Positions 25,815-34,904 of a stretch of DNA of 64,000 nt are shown in pieces. Made by a program: the position numbers and the translations under genes. The notes under the pieces are model-generated. The model saw only the letters and a list, made by a program, of their open reading frames with translations. It did not search any database and was not told the DNA's origin. The stretch spans positions 124,001 through 188,000 of the forward strand of contig JAKOVD010000127.1 of the NCBI GenBank assembly GCA_029782215.1, in the 5' to 3' direction. Origin of the DNA: Chloroflexota bacterium (GTDB lineage: Bacteria > Chloroflexota > Anaerolineae > J102). Numbering within the stretch: the first letter of the stretch is position 1; each line of letters starts with the position of its first letter.

Positions 25815-26555
25815 ATGACTACCACGATTCCCGCGCCCATTTCCATCCTCGGTTTCCCGATTCACCCGGTCACCTACGCCTCGCTGCTGGACCTGGTATC
25901 GTTCTTCGTGGAGGATGGAAGCCCCAGGCAGGTATGCACGGCAAACCCGGAATTCCTGATGACGGCGCGCCGCATGCCGGCGTTCGCCGCCGTGCTGCGG
26001 CAGGCCGATATCGTGCTGCCTGACGGTGTGGGCCTGCTTTGGGCAGCCAAACGCCTGGGCAGGCCCTTGCCCGAACGGGTGACGGGCTCGGATGGCATCT
26101 ACCTGCTGGCGGCGCGCGCCGCCCAGGAGGGCTGGCGGATGTACCTGCTGGGTTCGGCGCCCGGTGTGGCGGAAAGGGCAGGCGCCGAGCTGTCCCGGCG
26201 CCATCCGGGGCTCATCATCGCCGGCAGCTTCGCCGGTTCGCCATCGGACGAAGACTACCCTGGCATTGCCGCCGGCATCAGAAAGGCGCAGCCCCACATC
26301 CTGCTCGTCGCCTACGGGGCGCCCCGCCAGGACCTCTGGATCGCCCATCATAAGCAGGATCTGGGTGTGCCCGTGTCCATCGGCGTCGGCGGCGCCTTCG
26401 ACCACATCGTCGGCGTACAGCGGCGGGCGCCGCACTGGCTGATTCGCCTGAACCTGGAATGGTTGTGGCGGCTGGCTACTCAACCCTGGCGCTGGCGTCG
26501 CCAGCTCGATCTGCCACGCTTCGTTTGGGCCGTCCTGGTCAAGAAGCAAACCTGA
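25815..26555 (+). CDS. WecG/TagA/CpsF-family glycosyltransferase
   Basis: 246 residues. Family GT26 enzyme that transfers a sugar (ManNAc or glucuronate type in known members) to a lipid-linked intermediate of surface polymers. Motifs visible are CTANPEFLMTAR, LPDGVGLLWAAK, a nucleotide-sugar region RVTGSDGIYLLAA, LLGSAPGVAERA and VAYGAPRQDLWI (family GxPkQExW). The Arg/Trp-rich C-terminus (WLWRLATQPWRWRRQL) is the membrane-targeting appendix typical of TagA. The ATG at 25815 is preferred over 25743 because the latter adds an Ala-rich extension foreign to the family. Confidence 0.88.
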   Translation: MTTTIPAPISILGFPIHPVTYASLLDLVSFFVEDGSPRQVCTANPEFLMTARRMPAFAAVLRQADIVLPDGVGLLWAAKRLGRPLPERVTGSDGIYLLAARAAQEGWRMYLLGSAPGVAERAGAELSRRHPGLIIAGSFAGSPSDEDYPGIAAGIRKAQPHILLVAYGAPRQDLWIAHHKQDLGVPVSIGVGGAFDHIVGVQRRAPHWLIRLNLEWLWRLATQPWRWRRQLDLPRFVWAVLVKKQT

Positions 26556-26593
26556 ATCTCCCTCTCCATCTCAGCCTGAGGTTGCCACCTTCC

Positions 26594-27859
26594 ATGCCCA
26601 ACTTCTCTCCCGAGCAGATTCGCCACCAGTTCCCCGCACTGTCTGAGTCAGATGGCCGCGGCCAGCCGCTCATCTATTTCGATGGCCCCGGCGGCACCCA
26701 GGTCACCGCCGGCGTGATCGCCGCCATGGCCGCCTACCTGACGAACGCCAACGCCAACACTCATGCGGCCTTCCTGACTTCGCAGCGAACCGATGCCACG
26801 CTTGCCGCCGCCCATGAGGCGTTGGCCGACTTCCTGAATGCGCCCTCACCCAACGAGATCGTCTTCGGTCCCAACATGACCACGCTGACGTTTGCGCTCA
26901 GCCGGGCGCTGGCCCGTACCTGGCGCCCAGGCGATGAGGTCATCATCACCTGGCTGGACCACGATGCCAACGTCGCTCCCTGGCTTGCTCTCGAAGAACA
27001 GGGCATCGTCATCCGGCGCCTGGATTTCGACCCTGCGGACTGCACGCTCCGTGTCGAACAGCTCGACGGACTTCTCAATGAGCGCACACGCCTGGTGGCC
27101 GTGGGCGGCGCCTCCAACGCGGTTGGCACCGTCAATCCCATCCCCGCCATCGTGGCCAGGGCCCATGCCGCCGGCGCCCTGGTCTTTGTGGACGCCGTCC
27201 ACCTGGCGCCGCATTTCCCGATCGACGTTCAGGCGCTGGGCTGCGACTTCCTGGCGTGTTCGGTCTACAAGTTCTACGGCCCGCACGTAGGCGTGCTCTG
27301 GGGACGCTACGATTTGCTCGACCGGCTCCCCGCCTACAAGGTACGCCCCAGCGATCCGCATCCTCCCGGCAAGTGGATGACGGGCACGCAGAACCACGAA
27401 GGCCTGGCTGGGTCTACGGCGGCGATCGACTACCTGGCGGACCTGGGCCGGAGCTTCGGCGCAGGTGTGGGCTCGTTTCCGGGCCTGACGGGCCGGCGCC
27501 TCGCCCTCAAGCAGGCCATGACCGTCATTGCCGGCTACGAGCGAGGTCTCTTCGCCCACATGCTGGCCGGCCTGCAGGCCATCCCCGGTCTGACGGTCTA
27601 CGGCATCACCGATCCCAGCCGTTTCGACGATCGTGCGCCCACGGCAGCCGTGCGCATGGCCGCCCGGACGCCCGACGAGCTCTCCCGCCGCCTTGCCGAT
27701 CTCGGCATTGCCGCCTACGCCGGCCACTTTTATGCCGTTTCCGTGATCGAGCGCCTGGGACTCACCGACAAAGGCGGCGTTCTACGGCTGGGGCTGTCGC
27801 ACTATAACACCAGGCACGAGGTAGACAAGCTGCTGTCCATCCTCTCTGACCTGGCCTGA
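26594..27859 (+). CDS. Cysteine desulfurase-like class V aminotransferase
   Basis: 421 residues of the SufS/NifS-like PLP family, subgroup annotated as cysteine desulfurase-like. Visible features are FDGPGGTQV at the start, NMTTLTFALSRAL, the WLDHDAN region, VDAVHLAPHFPID (PLP-binding Asp and stacking residues) and the PLP lysine in CSVYKFYGPHVGVLWG. Several members of this subgroup lack the mobile catalytic Cys loop of true desulfurases, and no obvious one is seen here, so the real substrate may not be cysteine. It starts 38 nt after the glycosyltransferase gene. The ATG at 26594 places the start directly before the conserved N-terminus. Confidence 0.85.
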   Translation: MPNFSPEQIRHQFPALSESDGRGQPLIYFDGPGGTQVTAGVIAAMAAYLTNANANTHAAFLTSQRTDATLAAAHEALADFLNAPSPNEIVFGPNMTTLTFALSRALARTWRPGDEVIITWLDHDANVAPWLALEEQGIVIRRLDFDPADCTLRVEQLDGLLNERTRLVAVGGASNAVGTVNPIPAIVARAHAAGALVFVDAVHLAPHFPIDVQALGCDFLACSVYKFYGPHVGVLWGRYDLLDRLPAYKVRPSDPHPPGKWMTGTQNHEGLAGSTAAIDYLADLGRSFGAGVGSFPGLTGRRLALKQAMTVIAGYERGLFAHMLAGLQAIPGLTVYGITDPSRFDDRAPTAAVRMAARTPDELSRRLADLGIAAYAGHFYAVSVIERLGLTDKGGVLRLGLSHYNTRHEVDKLLSILSDLA

Positions 27860-27880
27860 CACCGGCATCTCTTTCCGCCC

Positions 27881-28972
27881 TTAGCGCGGCGGCACGTACA
27901 CCTGCTGGCCTACGCGCACCCGGTTGCTCTCGAGGCAGTTCGCCGCCGCCAAACGTACAGCCGAGGTGCCGTAGCGCCGTGCCAGCTCCCGCACCGTCTG
28001 CGCCCGCTTCACGGTGATCTGGCGCCATCCGTTTGGCGCCAAGCACTTCTGTGTCTCGACCGCAGCGGGGGCCGCCGTGGGCGCAACTGTCGCCTGGGGC
28101 GCTGCGGGCGTGGGCGACGCTGTGGGTGGCGTTGAAGTCGGCGATGCCTCCACCTCGGGCTGTGCGGCGACAGGCGTGGCCTCGGATGGCAGCGCCTCAG
28201 CCGTCTCCGCCGGGGGCGACGCCGCCGGAGCCTCGGGCTGTGCGGCGACAGGCGTGGACTCAGATGGCAGCGTTTCGGCCGTCTCCGCCGTGGGCGACGC
28301 CGCCGGGGCCTCGGTCGGCGCGGTGACGGTCGCCGCTTGTTCCGCCGGCGCCTCGGGCTGTGCAGGCTGATCCGTTGGCGCAGCCGTCGATGCTTGGCCC
28401 GCCTCGGCGCTGGCCTCTGGCAGCGGCGTGGCCGTTGCCAGAACTAGAACCACCTGGTAGACAGGGGGTGGGGTCGCGGGGGCCATCGTGGCCGCTTCCA
28501 CCGGCGCCGTGGGACTCACCGCCACAATCGGTGCCGTGGCGACGGAGCTTGCGGTCTGCCATCGGTCCCAGAGCATCCAACTGCCGTAGAGCGCCGTCAT
28601 CACCGCAGCGCCCAGCAGCACCCACATCCAGGCCGGCGCTCGCCGCGTCGGCGCCACCCCAACCAGGTCCGGGGTGGCTGCCGCCACCCTCGCGACGGTT
28701 GGCAGCCAGCGCACGCTCACATCACCAAGGCGGAGGACGTCCCCCTCGTTGAGGCGGACAAGGCCGGTCACCGCCGTGGAGTTGTGCCAGGTGGAGGCCT
28801 TGAGCGCCAGGAGCGCGGCCTGCCAGTTTTCGCCCGTGCGCTGCACGATCAGATGTCGCGGCGCAACCCCTTCACCCTGGAGGCGCACCTGGCACTTGGG
28901 GTCGCTGCCCAGAACGAAATTGTCCCCTGAAACTACGTGAAGTAGGCCGTCCGGAAGAAGGAACGCAGGCAT
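27881..28972 (-). CDS. FHA-transmembrane-LysM protein
   Basis: 363 residues in three parts. Residues 1-90 or so form an FHA-like beta sandwich (FVLGSDPKCQVRL, APRHLIVQR, GDVLRLGDVSVRW). A single membrane span lies near 112-132 (WMWVLLGAAVMTALYGSWML). A linker of about 170 residues, rich in Ala/Pro/Thr/Glu, holds two near-identical segments (APAASP...ETLPSE and APAASP...EALPSE). A C-terminal LysM domain (ITVKRAQTVRELARRYGT through VRVGQQVYVPPR) ends the protein. The layout puts FHA in the cytoplasm and LysM on the outside, where it would bind peptidoglycan. In the FHA part the usual GR and SxxH positions read GS and APRH, so canonical phosphothreonine binding is doubtful. The ATG at 28972 opens the FHA fold. 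Confidence 0.82.
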   Translation of the reverse strand: MPAFLLPDGLLHVVSGDNFVLGSDPKCQVRLQGEGVAPRHLIVQRTGENWQAALLALKASTWHNSTAVTGLVRLNEGDVLRLGDVSVRWLPTVARVAAATPDLVGVAPTRRAPAWMWVLLGAAVMTALYGSWMLWDRWQTASSVATAPIVAVSPTAPVEAATMAPATPPPVYQVVLVLATATPLPEASAEAGQASTAAPTDQPAQPEAPAEQAATVTAPTEAPAASPTAETAETLPSESTPVAAQPEAPAASPPAETAEALPSEATPVAAQPEVEASPTSTPPTASPTPAAPQATVAPTAAPAAVETQKCLAPNGWRQITVKRAQTVRELARRYGTSAVRLAAANCLESNRVRVGQQVYVPPR

Positions 28973-29208
28973 AAGCGGTGTCAGTCCCTTGAGTATCTGC
29001 TTTAGGCAGGGGGACGCCCACAGCACAACACCACCTTACCACGTTCTGCGCCAGCATGCAACGGCTGGCATGCACATGGTGAGGACCCGCCTGGCATGGT
29101 AGACTCAAGCGCCAGGACGGCGGACAAGAAACCGCCGGAAGCACGACCACAACTGCCCCGGCCCTGGCCGCCGGCAAAATGACTATCCGAAATTCAAGAG
29201 ACCCGACG

Positions 29209-29535
29209 ATGAGCACTCATTTTCTGCACCCGCTGGACCACGCCCGCGGCCGGGCTGACAAACCCTTCAAGACAACCCTGTTCCAGAGCGAGCGGCTCCT
29301 GGCAGGTCTCAACACCCTCCTGCCGGGCCAGGAGCAGGCACTGCATGAACATGCCAGCCAGGACAAGTTCTACCTGGTCCTCGCCGGCTCGGGCGACTTC
29401 ACGGTAGGTAATGAAACTCATCGCTGCACCGCGGGCGAAATGATCGTGGCCCCCGCCGGGACGCCCCACGGCGTGGCCAACGACGGTGAGGGGCTGCTTT
29501 GCTTTCTCACCGTCATTGCGCCGGCGCCCTCCTGA
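29209..29535 (+). CDS. Cupin-domain protein
   Basis: 108 residues forming a single small beta barrel. Metal-binding cupin motif 1 reads LHEHASQDKFYLVLAGSGDF, giving the two His and the Glu-equivalent region, and motif 2 reads APAGTPHGVAN with the last His. Proteins of this size bind a metal and often a small acid or sugar; the substrate is unknown. The ATG at 29209 is preferred over 29179 because AAGAG lies 8 nt before it. The gene stands alone between the divergent FHA gene and the convergent UroD-like gene. Confidence 0.85.
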   Translation: MSTHFLHPLDHARGRADKPFKTTLFQSERLLAGLNTLLPGQEQALHEHASQDKFYLVLAGSGDFTVGNETHRCTAGEMIVAPAGTPHGVANDGEGLLCFLTVIAPAPS

Positions 29536-29603
29536 CCGCTTCCCCAACCCGCCATGTCGATTATGTCGACACAGGGAATCGTTATGTCGTCTGAAAGGGC
29601 ATT

Positions 29604-30773
29604 TCAGTTCCCCGGCAGCGGATAGCGCCCGAACTCCTCCACGGCATCCGCCATCGCCAGGATGTTGGCGGCGGGCACCTCGTTCATGATCGTGTGCACG
29701 GCCGCCACCATGAAGCCGCCGCCCGGTCCCATGAGGTTGACCACCCTCCTGACCTCGGCGCGCACTTCTTCCGGCGTGCCGTGAGGCAGGATGTGCTGGG
29801 TGTCAATGGCTCCGCAGAAGACGATGTTCTTGCCGTAGCGCTGTTTCAACGCCGCCAGGTCGGCCATCCTGCCCGCCGACGTCTGGATGGGGTTGAGGAT
29901 GTCGACGCCGATCTCGACGAAATCGTCGACGAGGTCGAAAACGTCTCCGTCGGTGTGGAAGAAGACCTTCGCCTTCGTACGCTCCCGGATGAAGGCAATG
30001 TAGTCGGCGTGAATGGGTTTGAGCACCTTGCGATACATCTTGGGAGAGATGAGCAGGCCGCTCTGCATGCCCAAGTCGTCGCCGATCTTAATGATGTCAA
30101 CGTTGTCCCCCAACGCCTGCAGGCAGTGGCCCATGAGCTGTTTGCAGTAGCCCTGGATCTTCCAGAGCAGGGCCTCGGCAAACTCAGGGTTGAGGGCCAT
30201 GTTCATCATGAAGCGGTCCATGCCCTGCATGGCAAACGCCCGCTCGAACGGGAAAAGCAGCCAGGGTGTGGCCATGATGGCGTACTCGTTGGCCTCCGCC
30301 AGCGCGTCCGCCTCCGCCGCCATGTGGGCAAACTGCGTGGGATCGTCCATGTCGGGCCAGCCGCCGTAGCTCTCGATTTCGGCGATGGTTTCTGCCTCCG
30401 CCAGCGGGTGGACGCCCGGAAACCAGACATCAGGCTCGATCTCGATCTGCCCGCTTCCCCAGCCGTCGACGAAGGGGCTGTGGGGAGCGCGCTGGCGGTT
30501 GCGCTCATAGACCTCCGCCGGGTGCCGGTCGAGCACGCCCCGCACATCGGCGTGCAGCCGCTGCAGCGTGGCTTCATCCAGGGCCGCCGTCCCCAGCTCA
30601 GGCCAATCGTACAGGTAATCGTCGGGCGCCTCGACGCCGATCAGGGTCTTGAGCGCCCGGTAGGGCTTCATCTTGAGGCCGGTGGCGTTGCTGACGCCGA
30701 TCACAAGGGGCACACGATCCGGTTCTTCGTGCTGTAGTGTGGTCAGAACGCGCTCGCGAGAAGTCATCGTCAT
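29604..30773 (-). CDS. Uroporphyrinogen decarboxylase-family protein (methyltransferase-like)
   Basis: 389 residues of the UroD superfamily, which includes haem-pathway HemE and corrinoid-linked methyltransferases such as MtaA/CmuA. Visible features are an N-terminal SRERVLTTLQHEEPDRVPL, IIKIGDDLGMQSGLLISPKMY, KVFFHTDGDVFDLV and NPIQTSAGRMADLA. The HTDGD segment sits where MtaA-type enzymes place a metal-binding His, and the true HemE N-terminal Arg motif is absent, so a methyl-transfer role is more likely than haem synthesis. It is longer than HemE (about 345). Its start is 21 nt after the AI-2E exporter gene stop codon, so it is probably co-transcribed with it. The substrate is unknown. The ATG at 30773 is chosen; another lies at 30767. 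Confidence 0.8.
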   Translation of the reverse strand: MTMTSRERVLTTLQHEEPDRVPLVIGVSNATGLKMKPYRALKTLIGVEAPDDYLYDWPELGTAALDEATLQRLHADVRGVLDRHPAEVYERNRQRAPHSPFVDGWGSGQIEIEPDVWFPGVHPLAEAETIAEIESYGGWPDMDDPTQFAHMAAEADALAEANEYAIMATPWLLFPFERAFAMQGMDRFMMNMALNPEFAEALLWKIQGYCKQLMGHCLQALGDNVDIIKIGDDLGMQSGLLISPKMYRKVLKPIHADYIAFIRERTKAKVFFHTDGDVFDLVDDFVEIGVDILNPIQTSAGRMADLAALKQRYGKNIVFCGAIDTQHILPHGTPEEVRAEVRRVVNLMGPGGGFMVAAVHTIMNEVPAANILAMADAVEEFGRYPLPGN

Positions 30774-30793
30774 GTCGTTCACCAAAAAAGGTT

Positions 30794-32068
30794 CTATTCC
30801 TGCGTGATGTCGTCGATGGACTGAGGTTCCTGGGTTGGCGTCGTTTTTCCTTGCCGCCGCTGGCGTCGCAGCCAGTTCCGAAACCGCTGGGGAGATACGG
30901 ACGAGGCGGTGCGAGCGGGCGGGAACGAATCGTCAAAGGGCGTTTTGTCCATCAGCTTGGCATGGGCGTAGGTGCCGAGGAGCGCCAGTGTGGCGAGCAC
31001 GGGGGCCGCCAGAAAGGCACCGATGATGCCCAGCGCTGAGGCGCCGATCACGATGCCGATCAGCACAAGGATGGGGTGGAGATTGAGGTTCTGTCCCATG
31101 ACCCGCGGCACCACGATGGCGTTTTCGAGCTGCTGCATCACGATGTAGCAGCCGATGACGATCAGGGTGAAGACCGTGTTGCTGACCGGCAGCCATGTCG
31201 ACCCCTGCACCAGCGCGAGAATCACCGCCGGCACCGCCGCCATCACCGGTCCCAACGTCGGCACCACTTCGAGCAGACCAGCAATGATGCCCAGGACCAG
31301 GGAGGCCGGCATCCCGACCGCCGTCATGACCACCGTCACAATCGTCCCCATCACCAGCGACAACACGATCTGGCCGCGGAAGAAGGACTGCCAGACATAG
31401 TTCGTGCGGTCGAGAAGCTGGTCGATCTCCCCAACGTACTCCGGCGGCAGCATACGATCGATCCAGGCCCGCAGGCGCGGCGCGTCACGCGTCAGGTAGA
31501 AGGTGTACAGAAACACAAACAGAACCGTGACTACCGCCACACTGACGCCCCAAACCACGCCGGCGGCAAAGGAGACCGCGGTCCCCAGCACGCGGAAGCT
31601 CAGCGAAACGCCCTCCTGCACGTAGCCAATGGCGTCAAACACGCTTGGCAGCTTGAAGCCCTGGAGCGTGTTGCGCAGCTCGTCCTGGAACTGCGCCGTG
31701 GCCTCGGCGAGATCGACGTTGACGTTATACAGCCGCACCACGGGATGGTCGGCGATGAACCGCTGGCCCACCCCAACGGCGAGCACGGCGGCGTCATAAA
31801 GGGCCGCCAGCAGAACGAGCACCTGCCGCGCCACGATCGGCACCACCAGCACAGGGATCAGAATGAGCAGAAGCACCACCGTGAGCAGCACCAGGAAGGT
31901 GGCCGCCCCGCGGCTGAGTCGCCAGCGTTCCAATCGGCCAATGACTGGCTGCAGAAGGTAGGAGAAGAGGCCCGCCAGCACCAGGACCACCAGCAGCGAG
32001 CGCGCATAGTAGGCGAGGACGGCCAGCACGAGCACACTCGCGATCACCGCCAGTCGCTTGGTGTCCAT
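30794..32068 (-). CDS. AI-2E (TqsA/YdiK)-family transporter
   Basis: 424 residues with about eight membrane segments: two near the N-terminus, a pair in the middle and a cluster at residues 215-340. Family marks are LFSYLLQPVIGRLERW, DRMLPPEYVGEIDQLLDRTNYVWQ (shown here only as a region near residue 190) and the loop LVLGIIAGLLEVVPTLGPVMA. Homologues export autoinducer-2 or other small solutes; the substrate cannot be assigned. The ATG at 32068 begins the first hydrophobic helix, while the open frame up to 32281 adds 71 residues that do not fit the family. The C-terminal 50 residues are soluble, Arg/Pro/Gln rich and variable. Confidence 0.85.
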   Translation of the reverse strand: MDTKRLAVIASVLVLAVLAYYARSLLVVLVLAGLFSYLLQPVIGRLERWRLSRGAATFLVLLTVVLLLILIPVLVVPIVARQVLVLLAALYDAAVLAVGVGQRFIADHPVVRLYNVNVDLAEATAQFQDELRNTLQGFKLPSVFDAIGYVQEGVSLSFRVLGTAVSFAAGVVWGVSVAVVTVLFVFLYTFYLTRDAPRLRAWIDRMLPPEYVGEIDQLLDRTNYVWQSFFRGQIVLSLVMGTIVTVVMTAVGMPASLVLGIIAGLLEVVPTLGPVMAAVPAVILALVQGSTWLPVSNTVFTLIVIGCYIVMQQLENAIVVPRVMGQNLNLHPILVLIGIVIGASALGIIGAFLAAPVLATLALLGTYAHAKLMDKTPFDDSFPPARTASSVSPQRFRNWLRRQRRQGKTTPTQEPQSIDDITQE

Positions 32069-32274
32069 ACTCCATTGCGGATGCTCAGGTGGCGCCGACA
32101 CGTGCAGAATCCCTTTGCAGACGTACGTTCGAATGGGGTGCGAACTGACTACGAGCAGTATACCGTTGCACGGCGTGGAAAGCCAAGGCCCGACGTAGTA
32201 ACGACTTCGGTCGTTCTTGCCCACACAAACGACTGAAGGGGTTACCACCCTGGCACCGACTCGCCAAGGACGTG

Positions 32275-32303
32275 TTGGCATTTCCGACCGCAGCCACTAC
32301 AAT
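32275..32303 (+). promoter_or_regulatory. Sigma70-type promoter of the dksA-like/lspA/rluD operon
   Basis: TTGGCA (32275-32280), a 17-nt spacer and TACAAT (32298-32303), about 49 nt before the DksA-like start codon. Confidence 0.75.
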
Positions 32304-32351
32304 AGACGTGCTGTACTCCCCCATTTCCGCATCGTGTCTGGAGCCTGGCCT

Positions 32352-32768
32352 ATGACCCGCGATGATGCCCGTCTGCGCCGCTTGCTTGAAGAAGAGCAGG
32401 CGCAGCTCATGACTGAGCTGGCGTATTTCGACGCCATCGAGTATGACGACGTGGGCGCCGGCAACCACCTGGCCGACGAGGCCACCACGGCCCAGGACCA
32501 GGCCAGCGACCTCGCGCTCCGCCGTCAGGCCGAGCACCGTCTCAATCGCGTCAAACACGCGCTCAAAAAGTTCGATGACAGCACCTACGGCTACTGCGAG
32601 GGCTGCGGCGAGCCCATCGACTTCGCCCGGCTGAAAGCCCTTCCCGACGCTCGCTTCTGTCTCAAATGCCAGCGCAAACGCGAGGTGTCGGGCGCCCCTG
32701 TGGCCGGGCCGCGGGCGCTGGAGCAGCAAGATCTCCACATTAGCCCAAGCAAGGACAAGAAAGCTTGA
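32352..32768 (+). CDS. TraR/DksA-family zinc-finger protein
   Basis: 138 residues. An N-terminal coiled-coil hairpin (residues 5-75) precedes a C4 zinc finger with CEGCGEPI and CLKCQ near residues 84-108 (C-X2-C...C-X2-C), as in DksA and TraR, which act on RNA polymerase in its secondary channel. The acidic coil tip DAIEYDDVG differs from the E. coli DksA DxxDxA tip, so the ppGpp-related function is uncertain. It leads an operon with lspA, whose start overlaps its stop codon (TTGA). Start ATG at 32352; the frame is open from 32217 but the promoter lies in between. Confidence 0.88.
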   Translation: MTRDDARLRRLLEEEQAQLMTELAYFDAIEYDDVGAGNHLADEATTAQDQASDLALRRQAEHRLNRVKHALKKFDDSTYGYCEGCGEPIDFARLKALPDARFCLKCQRKREVSGAPVAGPRALEQQDLHISPSKDKKA

Positions 32769-33277
32769 CCGGATCGCTTCGTTCCCTCATCACCGTACTG
32801 CTTGTGGCCGGGGTCGTGCTCCTGCTCGACCAGGCCAGCAAACAATGGGTGCTCTCCAGCATACCGCTTTATGGCGCCGTGGCGCCCATCGCCGCGCTCG
32901 ACTCGTTCTTTAATGTCGTTCACACCACCAACACCGGCATCGCCTTCGGCCTTTTTCGCGGGGGCAGCCTCATCTTCATCATCGTCTCCAGCATTGCCGT
33001 GATCGGCATCGGGGTGTATGCCTACAAGCAGCAGGGCGCTTCGGGATGGATGCTGTTCGCTCTGGGACTCATGATGGGCGGGGCGGCCGGCAACCTGATC
33101 GACCGCCTGCGCTACTCGGGTCAGGTGGTTGACTTCCTGCAGTTTCGCCTGTTTGACCACGTCTACTTCCCGACCTTCAACGTCGCCGACAGCGCCGTCA
33201 CCTGCGGCGTCCTGCTCCTGGTGTGGCTCCTCTATCGCCAGGAACGGCGGAGCGCTGCGGTGATCGGCAGCGCCTGA
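32765..33277 (+). CDS. lspA: Lipoprotein signal peptidase LspA (SPase II)
   Basis: 170 residues with four membrane segments. It cleaves lipoprotein signal peptides after lipidation. Catalytic-dyad regions are GGAAGNLIDRLRYSGQVVDF (first Asp) and FPTFNVADSAVTCG (second Asp); DQASKQWVL and TTNTGIAFG are further family motifs. It starts with TTG overlapping the DksA-like stop codon, with AAGGA upstream. It would process the lipobox protein encoded at 22412-25549. It is followed 9 nt later by rluD, a pairing common in bacteria. Confidence 0.95.
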   Translation: MTGSLRSLITVLLVAGVVLLLDQASKQWVLSSIPLYGAVAPIAALDSFFNVVHTTNTGIAFGLFRGGSLIFIIVSSIAVIGIGVYAYKQQGASGWMLFALGLMMGGAAGNLIDRLRYSGQVVDFLQFRLFDHVYFPTFNVADSAVTCGVLLLVWLLYRQERRSAAVIGSA

Positions 33278-33286
33278 CGTGACGCT

Positions 33287-34198
33287 GTGGCCCTTCTGAC
33301 GCTCGTCGTCGAGGTAGAAGCGGCCAGGCTCGACCGCTTTCTGGCAGCGCAGTTCGCCGGCCGGTCACGATCCGAGATTCAGCGCTGGATCGAAGGGGGC
33401 GCCGTCTTGGTCAATGGTCGCGCCAGTAAGGCGAGCCGCGCGGTTGTGCCCGGCGACCGCATCGAGATCGCCACACCCGAGCCGCAGCCAGCCTCGGCGG
33501 CGCCTGAGGACATCGTCCTCACCATCTTGTACGAGGACGCCGACCTGATCGCAGTGGACAAGCCGGCAGGGATGGTGGTTCATCCTGCGGCGGGGCACGC
33601 CGGCGGCACGCTGGTCAACGCCGTCCTCCACCACTGTCCCGACATCGAGGGCGTCGGCGGGGTGCAGAGGCCCGGCATCGTGCATCGCCTGGACAAAGAC
33701 ACCTCGGGGATCATCCTGGTGGCCAAGAACGACGCCGCGCACCGGCATCTGCAGGCGCAGTTCAAGGACCGCACCGTCGCCAAGACCTACCTGGCGCTCG
33801 TTCATGGCCACCTAATTCCGCCCCAGGGGCGCGTCGATGCCCCCATCGGGCGCGACCCTCACCATCGCCAGCGCATGGCCGTCGTCGCCGCGACCGCCGG
33901 ACGCGAAGCCGTCACCGATTACGAGACCCTGCGCACCTGGACCCAGGCCAGCCTGGTGGCTGCGCATCCGCGCACGGGCCGCACCCACCAGATCCGAGTG
34001 CACCTGGCGGCACTGGGACATCCGGTTGTGGGCGACACCACCTATGGGCCTCGACGCGACCCCTTCCACCTGGGGCGTCACTTTCTTCACGCCCACCGCC
34101 TCCGCTTTCACCGGCCCGCCGACAATGCTCCCATCGAGCTGACGAGCCCGCTGCCCGTGGACCTTCAGGCCCTCATCACTCGGCTCGACCGCCCGTAG
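33287..34198 (+). CDS. rluD: RluD-family 23S rRNA pseudouridine synthase
   Basis: 303 residues. An N-terminal S4 RNA-binding domain (residues 1-65, ARLDRFLAAQFAGRSRSEIQ) precedes the catalytic RluA/RluD domain, with the catalytic Asp in GIVHRLDKDTSGIILVAKN, KTYLALVHG and GRTHQIRVHLAALGHPVVGD. It isomerises uridines in helix 69 of 23S rRNA in RluD-type members. GTG start at 33287. It is the third gene after dksA-like and lspA and converges on tdk across a short spacer that holds a small hairpin (34212-34232). Confidence 0.93.
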   Translation: MALLTLVVEVEAARLDRFLAAQFAGRSRSEIQRWIEGGAVLVNGRASKASRAVVPGDRIEIATPEPQPASAAPEDIVLTILYEDADLIAVDKPAGMVVHPAAGHAGGTLVNAVLHHCPDIEGVGGVQRPGIVHRLDKDTSGIILVAKNDAAHRHLQAQFKDRTVAKTYLALVHGHLIPPQGRVDAPIGRDPHHRQRMAVVAATAGREAVTDYETLRTWTQASLVAAHPRTGRTHQIRVHLAALGHPVVGDTTYGPRRDPFHLGRHFLHAHRLRFHRPADNAPIELTSPLPVDLQALITRLDRP

Positions 34199-34256
34199 CG
34201 CTGTCCCGCTCCTGCCCCACGTTTGTGGGCAGCCCATAGGGTCGATCGCCCGGCGC

Positions 34257-34844
34257 CTACCTCCTCGGCACCTGGTGGCAAGCCCGGCATCTCGCCTCAT
34301 ACGACTCGGCAGCGCCGATCATGACCACGGGGTCCTCATAGTGGGCGGGACGGCCGTCGATCAAGCGTTGGGTGCGGCTTGCCTCCCCCCCACAGCGCAC
34401 GCAGATGGCGTGAAGCTTGGTTACTTCTTCGGCCTGCGCCACCAGGAACGGCATCGGTCCGAACGGTTCCCCGCGGAAGTCGGTGTCCAGCCCGGCGACA
34501 ATCACGCGCAGCCCACGATGTGCCAGGTCATTGCAGACGGCGACGATCGCCTCGTCAAAGAACTGCACCTCGTCCACCGCCACCACCGTCGTCTCCGGAA
34601 CCAGGGCAGCCACCAGGCCTGCGGCATCCGTCACCACCGCGGCCTCCCATTTCAGGCCATCGTGGGAGGCCACCGTTGCTACGCCATAGCGCGTATCGAC
34701 GGCGGGCTTGAAGAGCTGGACGTTCTGCCGCGCAATGACGGCGCGGCGCAAACGGCGCAGCAGCTCCTCGGTCTTGCCGCTGAACATGGAGCCGCAGATG
34801 ACTTCAACCCAGCCGGAACTGGGGCGCAGGTGTCGCGAGGGCAT
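34257..34844 (-). CDS. tdk: Thymidine kinase, type II
   Basis: 195 residues. Salvage kinase phosphorylating thymidine and deoxyuridine. P-loop [15 protein letters not shown] near residue 18, Walker B-like [12 protein letters not shown] with the catalytic Glu region, lasso-loop [14 protein letters not shown], and a zinc site of paired cysteines CVRCGGEA and CRACH. It is the last gene after rplU-rpmA-rpmE on the minus strand, but a strong terminator hairpin separates it from rpmE. Confidence 0.95.
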   Translation of the reverse strand: MPSRHLRPSSGWVEVICGSMFSGKTEELLRRLRRAVIARQNVQLFKPAVDTRYGVATVASHDGLKWEAAVVTDAAGLVAALVPETTVVAVDEVQFFDEAIVAVCNDLAHRGLRVIVAGLDTDFRGEPFGPMPFLVAQAEEVTKLHAICVRCGGEASRTQRLIDGRPAHYEDPVVMIGAAESYEARCRACHQVPRR

Positions 34845-34904
34845 GGCAGCGTCTCCTGGAATGCAGGTGGTTGCAGCGGCGAGGACTCGCCCAGGCCGGG
34901 AATG

